Part shown: positions 6,140-13,350 of the stretch, piece after piece
Position numbering within the stretch: position 1 is the first letter of the stretch
Layout of the letters: each line of letters begins with the position of its first letter
Source: an uncultured Rickettsiales bacterium
GTDB lineage: Bacteria > Pseudomonadota > Alphaproteobacteria > Rickettsiales > UBA1997
Direction: 5' to 3'
NCBI GenBank assembly: GCA_937927795.1
Contig: CALBSF010000137.1
Location: 1-14,983 of the forward strand
Length of the DNA: 14,983 nt
The notes under the pieces: model-generated
The model's database searches: none
What the model saw: only the letters and a program-made list of their open reading frames with translations
Told to the model about the DNA's origin: nothing
Program-made: the position numbers and the translations under genes

Positions 6140-6157
6140 ATAAATGGTTATTCATTT
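6134..6157 (+). terminator. Hairpin overlapping the terS stop codon
   Basis: TGAATAA (6137-6143) pairs perfectly with TTATTCA (6148-6154) around ATGG, and three further outer pairs are possible with one G-U. It includes the terS stop codon. A short TTTG follows rather than a full T-run, so this is a weak terminator candidate. A smaller CAGTC/GACTG hairpin lies at 6200-6215. The 190 bases up to the next gene hold nothing else I can name. Confidence 0.4.
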
Positions 6158-6329
6158 GTGGTGTGGGTTTTGGGTTTGGTGGATTTTGTGTGGTGATTAC
6201 AGTCAATTTCGACTGCAAATTTAGTATCTCTTAGTAAAAAGATTATTCTACCAACTGCTGGTTTATTATTTAAAAATTTTATTTACTTCTGGTAGAGTTT
6301 AAGATTTTAAATTGTTGCACATAGGATTT

Positions 6330-7037
6330 TTAAAAAGTTTGGTGCGCATGTTTTTTGATATCAGCAGCAGTGTTCAAAACTATAAATATTGGAATAGCTA
6401 TTGCTAAGGTTACAACAAGTACACCAGCTCCAACAACTATAGTTATTGAGTCACCCGCTACGGTGACAGGAGTCAAAGCTATTTTTCTGGATTTGTTCAA
6501 AGTACTGTCATGTCCAATTGTAACCCTAACTTTGTACTCTTTATTTAGGGATGAGTTGCCAACTTTATAATCCACACCAGATTTTGGTAAATAGCGTATA
6601 CCACTTAAATTAAGTGTCTTTCCAAGTGTGTACTCATTTCTCAATTTTTTGTCTGTAAATCCTAACTTCACAAGAAAGTCCATCTCATCTTTTGATAAAT
6701 TTTCTAAATTCTTGGTTGATAACTCCTTTTGAAAAGAACTACTTATCCATGCAGACAATTTAACATCATTTTCTGATATGGCCTCAAAATCATAAATATT
6801 CATTACCAGTTTTTGCCTTTTGTTCCAATTAAGTAGCTGTTTTATGATGCCAGAGTTATCATCGAAAATATAGTGATATTTTTTTCCTAAAAAGACCACT
6901 TTATTTCCATCTTCGCTAATCAAGTATTGTTTGATGGTATCGTCGTAATATTCCTTTTTCTTCCACATTTCTGCAGTGATACATCCAGAATTAAATAAAA
7001 GTGAGAATATGATAATTAGTGACTGAAATTTCTTCAT
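6330..7037 (-). CDS. Putative lipoprotein with C-terminal membrane segment, function unknown
   Basis: A 235-residue envelope protein. MKKFQSLIIIFSLLFNSGC gives a signal peptide with a Cys at 19. The lipobox is unusual, with Asn at -3, though the Ser-Gly-Cys ending fits. The middle is a charged, Lys-rich domain without recognisable catalytic motifs. Residues about 197-221 (SITIVVGAGVLVVTLAIAIP onward) form a strong hydrophobic helix following an LTPVTV stretch. It loosely resembles uncharacterised small lipoproteins of Gammaproteobacteria that also end in a PVTV-type stretch plus a hydrophobic tail; this resemblance is from memory. The gene starts 11 bases after the aas stop on the same strand, so it is probably the last gene of that operon, although it also borders the phage-like segment and could be cargo. 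No ribosome site is evident. Confidence 0.6.
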   Translation of the reverse strand: MKKFQSLIIIFSLLFNSGCITAEMWKKKEYYDDTIKQYLISEDGNKVVFLGKKYHYIFDDNSGIIKQLLNWNKRQKLVMNIYDFEAISENDVKLSAWISSSFQKELSTKNLENLSKDEMDFLVKLGFTDKKLRNEYTLGKTLNLSGIRYLPKSGVDYKVGNSSLNKEYKVRVTIGHDSTLNKSRKIALTPVTVAGDSITIVVGAGVLVVTLAIAIPIFIVLNTAADIKKHAHQTF

Positions 7038-7048
7038 AAGAGTGGTGT

Positions 7049-9193
7049 TTATAAGTTAGCATTTACGACTAAATTTTTTACTGATACGTAGTCAATCTTC
7101 CCAGTGCCAAGTAGTGGCAATTTCTCAACCAAAATAATTTCTTTCGGCACCGATAATTCTGTGATTTGATTTTCCTTAAAATAAGTAGAAATATCAGTGC
7201 GTTTTAAACTTTGGCTGGTGGTCATTAAAATTAATTGTTCGCCTTTTTTAGGATCTGGAATTGCCACAATTGCATGTGCTGATTTTGGATCGATTTTGGC
7301 AATGTTAACTTCGGTTGCGGTTAGCGAAACCATTTCACCAGCAATTTTGGCAAAGCGTTTGGCTCGGCCTTTTATTGAAATGAAACCTTTATCATCAATT
7401 GCAACAATGTCACCAGTGTCGTACCAACCATCTTGTGGTGGAGTTATAACGCCAGGACTTGATGCCAGAAAATAGCCTTTCATCACATTTGGACCGGAAA
7501 CCAATAACCTCTTTCCGTCTGTAATTCCGGCAATTTCTTCAAGTTTAAATTTTATGCCGGGCATTAATCTGCCGACAGTTCCCGGTTTATTATGCATCGG
7601 TGTGTTGGTTGATAAAGCTGGAGAGGTTTCGGTTGCGCCATAACCTTCAAAAATCCTGACGCCGAATTTTTCTGACCAAACTTTTCTGGTTTCTTCATCT
7701 AATTTTTCCGCTCCAGCAAATACGTAGCGCAGGCTATAAAAATCATAGGCGTGAGCAAAGCGGGCATAGCCTCCAAGAAAAGTATTTGTTCCAAACATGA
7801 TGGTGGCATTAGTGTCATAAACTAACTCTGGCACGATGCGATAATGAAGCGGAGATGGATAAAAGAAAGTTTTTATGCCCGCTAAAATCGGAAGTAATGT
7901 TCCGCCAGTTAAACCAAATGAATGGAAAATTGGTAAAGCGTTAAACACCACATCTTTACTGCCAAAATCAACTCTTGAGGCAAGTTGGAAACGATTTGCC
8001 TGAATGTTTTCATGACTCAAAACCACCCCTTTGGGCGTTCCTTCCGAGCCAGATGTAAATAGAATTATCGCCGGATCATTTGATGTAGAGCTGTTAATTT
8101 TTTTAAAACTACAGCTAATGAATTTTGATTTTACAAGTCCGAAAATCTTATCGATGAGAGTGATTTTTCCCCTAATATCTTCTAAGTAAGAAATCTTGAT
8201 TCCCTCTTTCTCAGCTAGCTTAATTAAATGACTTAGCTTCGCGCCATCAACAAATCTTTGTGAGGTATAAATGGTTTTGATTTTTGCTACATTGCAAGCC
8301 GCGATAAAGTTTTGACCACCCGTAGAAAAATTTAACATTGCCGGTACTCTGCCAAAAGCTTGCATCGCAAAAAATGTAACAATGCTTGAAACCATATTGG
8401 GTAACATGAAGCCGATATATTCACCATGCTTAGTATCTTGAGAAATCTTCTTTCCTAGTATTAGGCAACGAGCAATCAACTGGTTATAGGTTACCGCTTT
8501 ACGCTCAACATCAACAATAATTGAATGATTTCCTCCATGAATTTTACGAGCATCAAGAAGTGATTCAAATAAAGTTTTTTTGTAGTCGGAGCTTTCAAAC
8601 AACATATCCGTCATAATGTCATAAAGCTTATCAGCATTAGCCGCGCGTCTAGCTCTTCCAGCGATTTCTTTTTCAACTTCAAATTTCACTGGCTTTAAAA
8701 TCGTCAGAGTAATTTTTGGAAATAGATGAATTTTTACTCTGCCTTTTAAACGTGAAAAAGGTGTGTACTGCGCACCATCAAGTCGAACCGGCAAAATCAT
8801 AGCATCCGTTTTATCTGCAATCATTCCTGGACCTTCATAGATTTTCATCAAAGATCCAGTAACAGTGATTCGCCCTTCAGGAAATATAATACATTTTTTA
8901 TCTTTTTTAATTTCGTTAATCAGACTTTTGGTTGCCATTGGGTTGGTTGGATCAAGAGCGTAAGTATCTGCCAAAGCTAAGAATGGCTTCATCCACCATT
9001 TACCAGCAATGAAAGTATTAACCGCAAACATCGGCTTTTCCGGAAGAAAAACTGCGAGCAAAATCGCGTCTAAAAATGAAAGGTGATTTGCAACAATTAA
9101 AACCCGTTTTCCGGCTTTTTCATAATTTTCTAAACCTTTAATTTCGATTCTATAAAGTTTGGTTAAAAATTTTTTGAGTAAGTTCTTAAGCAT
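7049..9193 (-). CDS. aas: Aas, bifunctional acyltransferase / acyl-ACP synthetase
   Basis: This enzyme re-acylates lysophospholipids such as 2-acyl-glycerophosphoethanolamine at the inner membrane, using fatty acid loaded on ACP by its own synthetase domain. Numbered from a TTG at 9199, the PlsC-type domain has NHLSFLD (38-44, the HX4D motif) and FPEGR (106-110). The AMP-forming domain has FTSGSEGTPKGVVLSH (381-396), YGATETSP (520-527), YDTGD (593-597), KGRAKRFAKIAGEM (610-623) and GTGKID (698-703), whose Lys is the likely catalytic residue. Total length of 714-716 matches E. coli Aas (719). I choose ATG 9193-9191, nine bases after AGGAG; the TTG at 9199-9197 overlaps the lplT stop and lies only three bases from that site. 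Gene order lplT-aas is the same as in enterobacteria, which supports the call. Confidence 0.94.
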   Translation of the reverse strand: MLKNLLKKFLTKLYRIEIKGLENYEKAGKRVLIVANHLSFLDAILLAVFLPEKPMFAVNTFIAGKWWMKPFLALADTYALDPTNPMATKSLINEIKKDKKCIIFPEGRITVTGSLMKIYEGPGMIADKTDAMILPVRLDGAQYTPFSRLKGRVKIHLFPKITLTILKPVKFEVEKEIAGRARRAANADKLYDIMTDMLFESSDYKKTLFESLLDARKIHGGNHSIIVDVERKAVTYNQLIARCLILGKKISQDTKHGEYIGFMLPNMVSSIVTFFAMQAFGRVPAMLNFSTGGQNFIAACNVAKIKTIYTSQRFVDGAKLSHLIKLAEKEGIKISYLEDIRGKITLIDKIFGLVKSKFISCSFKKINSSTSNDPAIILFTSGSEGTPKGVVLSHENIQANRFQLASRVDFGSKDVVFNALPIFHSFGLTGGTLLPILAGIKTFFYPSPLHYRIVPELVYDTNATIMFGTNTFLGGYARFAHAYDFYSLRYVFAGAEKLDEETRKVWSEKFGVRIFEGYGATETSPALSTNTPMHNKPGTVGRLMPGIKFKLEEIAGITDGKRLLVSGPNVMKGYFLASSPGVITPPQDGWYDTGDIVAIDDKGFISIKGRAKRFAKIAGEMVSLTATEVNIAKIDPKSAHAIVAIPDPKKGEQLILMTTSQSLKRTDISTYFKENQITELSVPKEIILVEKLPLLGTGKIDYVSVKNLVVNANL

Positions 9194-9195
9194 TT

Positions 9196-10500
9196 TCAAA
9201 GTCTCCTGGAAATTTTTTGTTTAACGATTTTTTTAATGGTGAAAAAAACAAAAATATTGATGATTCCAACTAACAGGAAAATTTGCAAAAGACTGAAATT
9301 CAGCTTAAACAAAGCGACCACACTAATACTTGAAATCACCATAAATAAGGCGTTTAAAACATTGTTAGCAGCAATGATGCGTGATAGATATTTTCCTTCA
9401 GAGCGATGCTGCATTATGGCATAAAGTGGAACAATATAGACACCAGAACATACCGCGATTATAAGCAATCCCAAGATGATAAACCAACTATAAATATTGA
9501 CCGATAAAAACTCTTTTAAGCCGAGCAAATGATCCGGAGTTATTGATAAATTATAAAAATAACTCGCAGCACAAAAAATAATTATACCAATTGTGATTCC
9601 TATTGAGCCAAATGGCACAAGCCGTCCATCGATTTTTCCCTTGAGAAGTTTGTTGCACAACACTGATCCAATCCCAATTCCAATTGAGAAAATTGATAGG
9701 AATAAAGTAACGATATATTCATCGCCACTGATGATGTTTTTGGTGTAGATTGGAAATTGTGACAGGAAAGTAACACCAATGAACCAGAACCACGAGATAC
9801 CTATTATTGAGAGCCAAACCGTGTTTTCTTTCCTAGCATAATTAATAATTTTCCAAGTTTGTGATGCGATGTTAAAACTGATTTTAAGATTCTGATCACC
9901 AGTTGGAGACTTTGGAATAAAGCGACTGCTTAAATAACCAATAATTGCAAAAGACACTACTGCAATAGAAATAATTTCAATACCATTTTCACTGCGAATT
10001 GTAACACCACCAATTATTGTACCAAACAATATTGCAAGAAAAGTTCCCCCCTCAATTAAAGCATTACCACTCACCAATTCTTTATCTTTTAGATGCTCTG
10101 GAAGTAGGCTATATTTGATCGGGCCAAAAAATGTTGAATGAACCCCCATCAAAAATATCAGAGCCAGAAGTAAATTAATATTTTCAAAGTAAAATCCGAT
10201 GAAAGAAAAGCCCATAATCAAAATTTCAGCGATTTTTATGATCTGAACTAATTTTGATTTTTCATATTTATCAGCAAGTTGACCAGCAAGAGCGGAAAAG
10301 AGAAAGAATGGCAAAATAAATAAGCCAGAAGTAATAGTTATCATAATTTGTGCATTCATGCCTAACTTCTGCGCCACATCATAAGTAAACCAAATCAGAA
10401 AAGCGTTTTTGAAAACATTGTCGTTAAATGCTCCGAAAAATTGGGTGATGAAAAGAGGCAAGAATCTTTTTGATTTCAGTAACTGGGATTGGTTTTGCAT
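9196..10500 (-). CDS. lplT: LplT-type lysophospholipid transporter (MFS)
   Basis: A 434-residue inner-membrane carrier of the major facilitator superfamily, with about twelve hydrophobic segments. The N-terminus carries FLPLFITQFFGAFNDN (13-28), typical of LplT, and GQLADKYEKSKL (73-84) is the MFS motif A loop between helices 2 and 3. LplT flips lysophospholipids to the cytoplasmic leaflet for acylation by Aas. The gene ends with a TGA whose bases touch the next start region, so translation of aas is probably coupled. It is somewhat longer than E. coli LplT (397), mostly in loops and a basic C-terminal tail (VKQKISRRL). The ATG at 10500 follows the hydrolase stop by four bases, with a weak ribosome site. 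Other MFS substrates are possible, but the aas neighbour makes LplT the best reading. Confidence 0.88.
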   Translation of the reverse strand: MQNQSQLLKSKRFLPLFITQFFGAFNDNVFKNAFLIWFTYDVAQKLGMNAQIMITITSGLFILPFFLFSALAGQLADKYEKSKLVQIIKIAEILIMGFSFIGFYFENINLLLALIFLMGVHSTFFGPIKYSLLPEHLKDKELVSGNALIEGGTFLAILFGTIIGGVTIRSENGIEIISIAVVSFAIIGYLSSRFIPKSPTGDQNLKISFNIASQTWKIINYARKENTVWLSIIGISWFWFIGVTFLSQFPIYTKNIISGDEYIVTLFLSIFSIGIGIGSVLCNKLLKGKIDGRLVPFGSIGITIGIIIFCAASYFYNLSITPDHLLGLKEFLSVNIYSWFIILGLLIIAVCSGVYIVPLYAIMQHRSEGKYLSRIIAANNVLNALFMVISSISVVALFKLNFSLLQIFLLVGIINIFVFFTIKKIVKQKISRRL

Positions 10501-10504
10501 ATTT

Positions 10505-11224
10505 CTAATGTTTAAAATTACCGTTTTTTAAAAAGTGTAAGGTTTGGTTCTGAACTTCTTTGTTTGATGGAAAGAAAGTGTGAGATGCGCTTACAACAAT
10601 ATGATCCTTCGTTCCTTCTAACTTAGTTCTTTCAACCGCAACCTTGCCATCATTTTCTCCGGGAATTATTACTGATGAAATTGGATCAATAGTTGTATTC
10701 CCCGCAATAATCCCAAGCTCGTAATTCACTTCGCCAAAAAGGTGTTTTACCGCATTTTGATTAGCAATTAGCTGTTGTCCCGCCGGTCCATATATTTTTT
10801 TGTAAGACCAAAAGTTTTTTACAAAATCTGCAACTTCACTACCTTGATTTGGCGGTGCTAATTGAACAACTTTTCCAAGATTTTTGTAATTATACCTATG
10901 AATTAATGCGCGAACCATTAACCCGCCCATTGAATATCCAATGAAATGTATTGGCTTTTCTTCGGTAACTCTCTCAGAGATTTCTTTATTTATAATTTCT
11001 GTTAGATCTTCAATCTTGTAAGTCGTGGAAGGGTAATTTAAATTAATTACATCAAATCCATCTTTTTGTAGGTAGATAGCAAGTTTTTGTATATGCTTAT
11101 TTGATCTTGCGATGCCGTGCAAAATCACAACATAATCACCATCATTCTTGAGTTCTGAAGCTTGAATAGTGTTTGAAGCTAGCAACGGGTTACATGTTAA
11201 GATAGAGAAAAATTTGCGGATCAT
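10505..11224 (-). CDS. Alpha/beta hydrolase (lipase/esterase-like)
   Basis: A 239-residue hydrolase with an intact catalytic set. HGIAR at 36-40 forms the oxyanion region, and GYSMGG (96-101) holds the nucleophile Ser98. Asp192 in GENDGKV and His215 in SHTFFPSN complete the triad. The nearest general pattern is the small triacylglycerol lipase-like or PGAP1-like group of envelope hydrolases. The first 22 residues (MIRKFFSILTCNPLLASNTI) look like a weak signal peptide, with possible cleavage after IQA, so it may act outside the cytoplasmic membrane. Its ATG overlaps the TetR stop by four bases (ATGA), and lplT follows four bases later, so it is within the operon. Its place before lplT-aas suggests that it deacylates lipids and creates the lysolipids or fatty acids that the next two proteins handle; that substrate link is inference. 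Confidence 0.75.
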   Translation of the reverse strand: MIRKFFSILTCNPLLASNTIQASELKNDGDYVVILHGIARSNKHIQKLAIYLQKDGFDVINLNYPSTTYKIEDLTEIINKEISERVTEEKPIHFIGYSMGGLMVRALIHRYNYKNLGKVVQLAPPNQGSEVADFVKNFWSYKKIYGPAGQQLIANQNAVKHLFGEVNYELGIIAGNTTIDPISSVIIPGENDGKVAVERTKLEGTKDHIVVSASHTFFPSNKEVQNQTLHFLKNGNFKH

Positions 11225-11814
11225 TTTTCAAGACCTCGCAAATAATTCTCTATTAAAGAATCAGTTAAAATTTCAGCAGATGCAGTTCCTGCAACATTCA
11301 ATTTTTGCGTTAGGCTTAACACACAAATTCCATGAATACTTGCCCAAATTACTTTTGCATGCTTTAAAGCTTCTGATTTTTTGCTGATAAATTCTGATAA
11401 TAGACTCTCAACAATACTAAAAAGCTTTTCTATTCTTTGATTATACCACTTGGGCAAATCTAACTCGGGGGGTATGTTATATTCAAATAGAGCGCTCCAG
11501 CTATTACGATTTTTATGAGCAAAATCGATATAAAGCTTTGCAAGCTGCTTAATGGCCTTTGCATTTTTTAGTTTTGGATTAAGGCCCTCTTCAATGAATT
11601 TCCCCATATCATCAAGTGTTGCTGCATTAATGTGTAAAACGATATCATCGTAATTATCAAAAACATTATAAAGGGTTCCAACCGTGTAACCAATTTCTTT
11701 CGCGATTTGGCGCGTGCTGAAACCAGAGAATCCCGAATTCTTTATAAGATTCAAACCAGATGAAACTACCATTTCCCTGATTTCTTCTTTTGTATGATCA
11801 TTTCTTCTTGCCAT
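11221..11814 (-). CDS. TetR-family transcriptional regulator
   Basis: A 197-residue repressor. The N-terminal DNA-binding domain (about 8-55) shows the TetR pattern GFSGFSTRQIAKEIGYTVGT followed by LYNVFDNYDDI, with the recognition helix at about 42-48. The C-terminal ligand domain contains WASIHGICVLSLTQKL (about 158-173), as in TetR proteins of the WHG type. The family usually binds a palindrome near its own promoter and lets go when a small hydrophobic ligand binds. Two palindromes lie in the 80-base gap upstream, so self-control and control of the whole run down to the lipoprotein gene are likely. A fatty acyl compound would be a sensible ligand given the neighbours; this is inference. 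ATG 11814 has no clear ribosome site. The gene is first in its operon and divergent from the Xre gene. Confidence 0.9.
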   Translation of the reverse strand: MARRNDHTKEEIREMVVSSGLNLIKNSGFSGFSTRQIAKEIGYTVGTLYNVFDNYDDIVLHINAATLDDMGKFIEEGLNPKLKNAKAIKQLAKLYIDFAHKNRNSWSALFEYNIPPELDLPKWYNQRIEKLFSIVESLLSEFISKKSEALKHAKVIWASIHGICVLSLTQKLNVAGTASAEILTDSLIENYLRGLEK

Positions 11815-11827
11815 TTTAATTTTACAC

Positions 11828-11863
11828 TGTTTAATTAGATTAATTGAACACCGTTAAATTAAC
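11828..11863. promoter_or_regulatory. Palindromic operators between tetR and xre genes
   Basis: TGTTTAATTA (11828-11837) and TAATTGAACA (11841-11850) form an inverted repeat with a three-base spacer and one mismatch in ten. A second palindrome, GTTAAATTAAC (11853-11863), lies three bases on. Length and placement fit a TetR-type operator that could govern both divergent operons. Confidence 0.5.
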
Positions 11864-11884
11864 ATTTTATTTTCTTTAAATCAA
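11856..11884 (-). promoter_or_regulatory. Candidate promoter for the tetR-hydrolase-lplT-aas operon
   Basis: On the minus strand TTGATT (11884-11879) and TAATTT (11861-11856) are 17 bases apart. The start would fall near 11849, inside the larger palindrome, as expected for repression. In the other direction TTGAAC (11844-11849) and TTTATT (11866-11871), 16 apart, could serve the Xre operon. All are weak in so AT-rich a gap. Confidence 0.35.
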
Positions 11885-11894
11885 CAACTAATTT

Positions 11895-12242
11895 ATGATT
11901 ATGAACAATATAGATCGCCATATTGGAAGCAGAGTAAGGTTCCGCAGAAAAGTTTTAAATATCAGTCAATATTCATTATCATATGATCTAGAAATATCGT
12001 TTCAGCAGCTTCAGAAATATGAGAGTGGTGAAAATCGTATATCGGCCAGCAGACTTTATGAGATATCAAAAATCCTAAAAGTTTCACCATATTTTTTCTT
12101 TGAAGGACTGGATGGTATTATGGTGGATCCAGAGATGCCTAAAGATCTCAAAACCCTTAAAGCAATACACGTAATGGAAAAAATTAAAAATCAGAAAGTT
12201 AAGGATAAAATTATTAACCTAATCATGGAGTTGGGAGTCTAA
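11895..12242 (+). CDS. Xre-family HTH regulator
   Basis: A 115-residue cytoplasmic regulator. The Xre/Cro HTH covers about 8-66: IGSRVRFRRKVLNISQYSLS, then FQQLQKYESGENRISASRLY and EISKILKVSPYFFFEGL. The QKYE..E..ISASRL pattern is typical of the Xre proteins common in Alphaproteobacteria. The last 45 residues are charged and helical, with no second domain. Either ATG 11895 or ATG 11901 could be the start; both lack a good ribosome site, and the second gives MNNIDRHIG. It faces the TetR gene across an 80-base gap and precedes the plsY-like gene by only three bases, so it probably controls its own operon. The signal it reads is unknown. Confidence 0.85.
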   Translation: MIMNNIDRHIGSRVRFRRKVLNISQYSLSYDLEISFQQLQKYESGENRISASRLYEISKILKVSPYFFFEGLDGIMVDPEMPKDLKTLKAIHVMEKIKNQKVKDKIINLIMELGV

Positions 12243-12245
12243 AAT

Positions 12246-12845
12246 ATGGAACTTTTCATCAATTTAATTTGCGTAATTCTATACAGCTACCTAATTGGAT
12301 GCTTTTGTAGCGCATACTATCTCGTTAAGATTCTAAGTAATCTGGATATAAGAAATATCAGCAGTGGAACTGTTGGCGCAAGAAATGCCGGAAGAATTCT
12401 TGGCAAAAAAGGATTCATCATAACCTTTATCGGTGATTTTCTGAAAACTGTTTTAGCTCTTGGTTTGACGATTTATTTTTTTAGGTCAAATACAAATTTT
12501 TCTATTATCTTTCTCTCAAGCTCAATAGCCATAATACTTGGTCACTTATTTCCCGCCCAACTTAAATTTAAAGGCGGCAAAGGTGTGGTTGTTTTTACCG
12601 CAATAATTTTTGTAATAAATTTTTGGGTGCTGCTGATTTCTTTAAGTGTTCTTTTCTTGTTTCTGCTAATTACAAATAATCAAAAACTTAGCATTTCTGT
12701 AAGCATTTTAACCACGATACCAAGCAGCTTAATATTGATGAATCATCATCCGCTTTTTCTTGATTCAATCACAATTTGGATGGTCTTGATCACGATCATT
12801 TTGTTAATAATTTCTCACTTAAAAAAAACGCATGCTAACATTTAA
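12246..12845 (+). CDS. PlsY-like glycerol-3-phosphate acyltransferase, divergent
   Basis: A 199-residue integral membrane protein of the PlsY family, which moves an acyl group from acyl-phosphate to glycerol-3-phosphate as the first step of phospholipid synthesis. The phosphate-binding motif appears as SGTVGARNAGR (40-50), GDFLK at 63-67, and the second signature GHLFPAQLKFKGGKGVVV at 99-116. About five hydrophobic segments are visible. The third family motif near the C-terminus (H..NI.R...G.E) is not evident; the protein ends in HLKKTHANI. The first motif also differs from the usual GNIGATN form. It may therefore be a specialised paralogue and not the housekeeping enzyme. GGGAG at 12233-12237 inside the Xre gene gives a fair ribosome site. 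The 3' end overlaps the next gene by 14 bases. Confidence 0.85.
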   Translation: MELFINLICVILYSYLIGCFCSAYYLVKILSNLDIRNISSGTVGARNAGRILGKKGFIITFIGDFLKTVLALGLTIYFFRSNTNFSIIFLSSSIAIILGHLFPAQLKFKGGKGVVVFTAIIFVINFWVLLISLSVLFLFLLITNNQKLSISVSILTTIPSSLILMNHHPLFLDSITIWMVLITIILLIISHLKKTHANI

Positions 12846-13350
12846 AATCGCCGATACTAAAGAAGAATTTGAGCAAATTTTTTGTCTAAATTACGAGACA
12901 TTTGCCCTAGAAATTCCTCAACATCAGAAAAATGAATCGCGTAGACTTATAGATAAATTTCATCATGAAAATACCTATTTCATTTGCAAAAAAGGCAATG
13001 AGTTGATTGCGATGATTGCTTACCGAAATCAAAGGCCATTTTCACTTGACCATAAATTACCAAACCTTGATTCATATTTTCCGCATGGTAAGACCAAACC
13101 TTGCGAATTAAGGCTTCTTAGCGTCAAAAAAGAATATCGCGGCGGTAAAATATTTTTCCAAATTGCGCTGCAACTAATGCAATATGTTCTAAACCAAGAT
13201 TGCGACATCGCCTTGATATCAGGTACTACAAAACAAGAAAAACTATATAAACATATAGGTTTTGTTCCTTTTGCTCATTTAGTTGGCGATGAAAAAGCTA
13301 AGTTCCAACCAATGCTTATCACTCACGAAACAATTGCACTTAAGATATGA
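12832..13350 (+). CDS. GNAT-fold acyltransferase
   Basis: A 172-residue protein of the GNAT superfamily. Motif A is ELRLLSVKKEYRGGKIFFQI (about 92-111), where YRGGK contacts the pantetheine-phosphate of acyl-CoA or acyl-ACP. KLYKHIGFVPF (137-147) is the usual motif B ending. The N-terminal half, with NYETFALEIPQHQ (20-32) and NQRPFSLDHKLPNLDSYFP (66-84), recalls N-acyl amino acid and homoserine-lactone synthase-like GNATs more than simple acetyltransferases; that resemblance is from memory. The gene begins 14 bases inside the plsY-like gene and ends four bases inside the aminotransferase gene, so its product should be made together with theirs. A long-chain acyl donor and an amino acceptor would fit the context, but neither is shown. 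Confidence 0.75.
   Translation: MLTFKIADTKEEFEQIFCLNYETFALEIPQHQKNESRRLIDKFHHENTYFICKKGNELIAMIAYRNQRPFSLDHKLPNLDSYFPHGKTKPCELRLLSVKKEYRGGKIFFQIALQLMQYVLNQDCDIALISGTTKQEKLYKHIGFVPFAHLVGDEKAKFQPMLITHETIALKI

Noticed and set aside
6160..6329. attR site (second copy of the tRNA-Ala 3' end)
   Set aside because: I read this gap and the following region for the T-loop and acceptor sequence and found no match.
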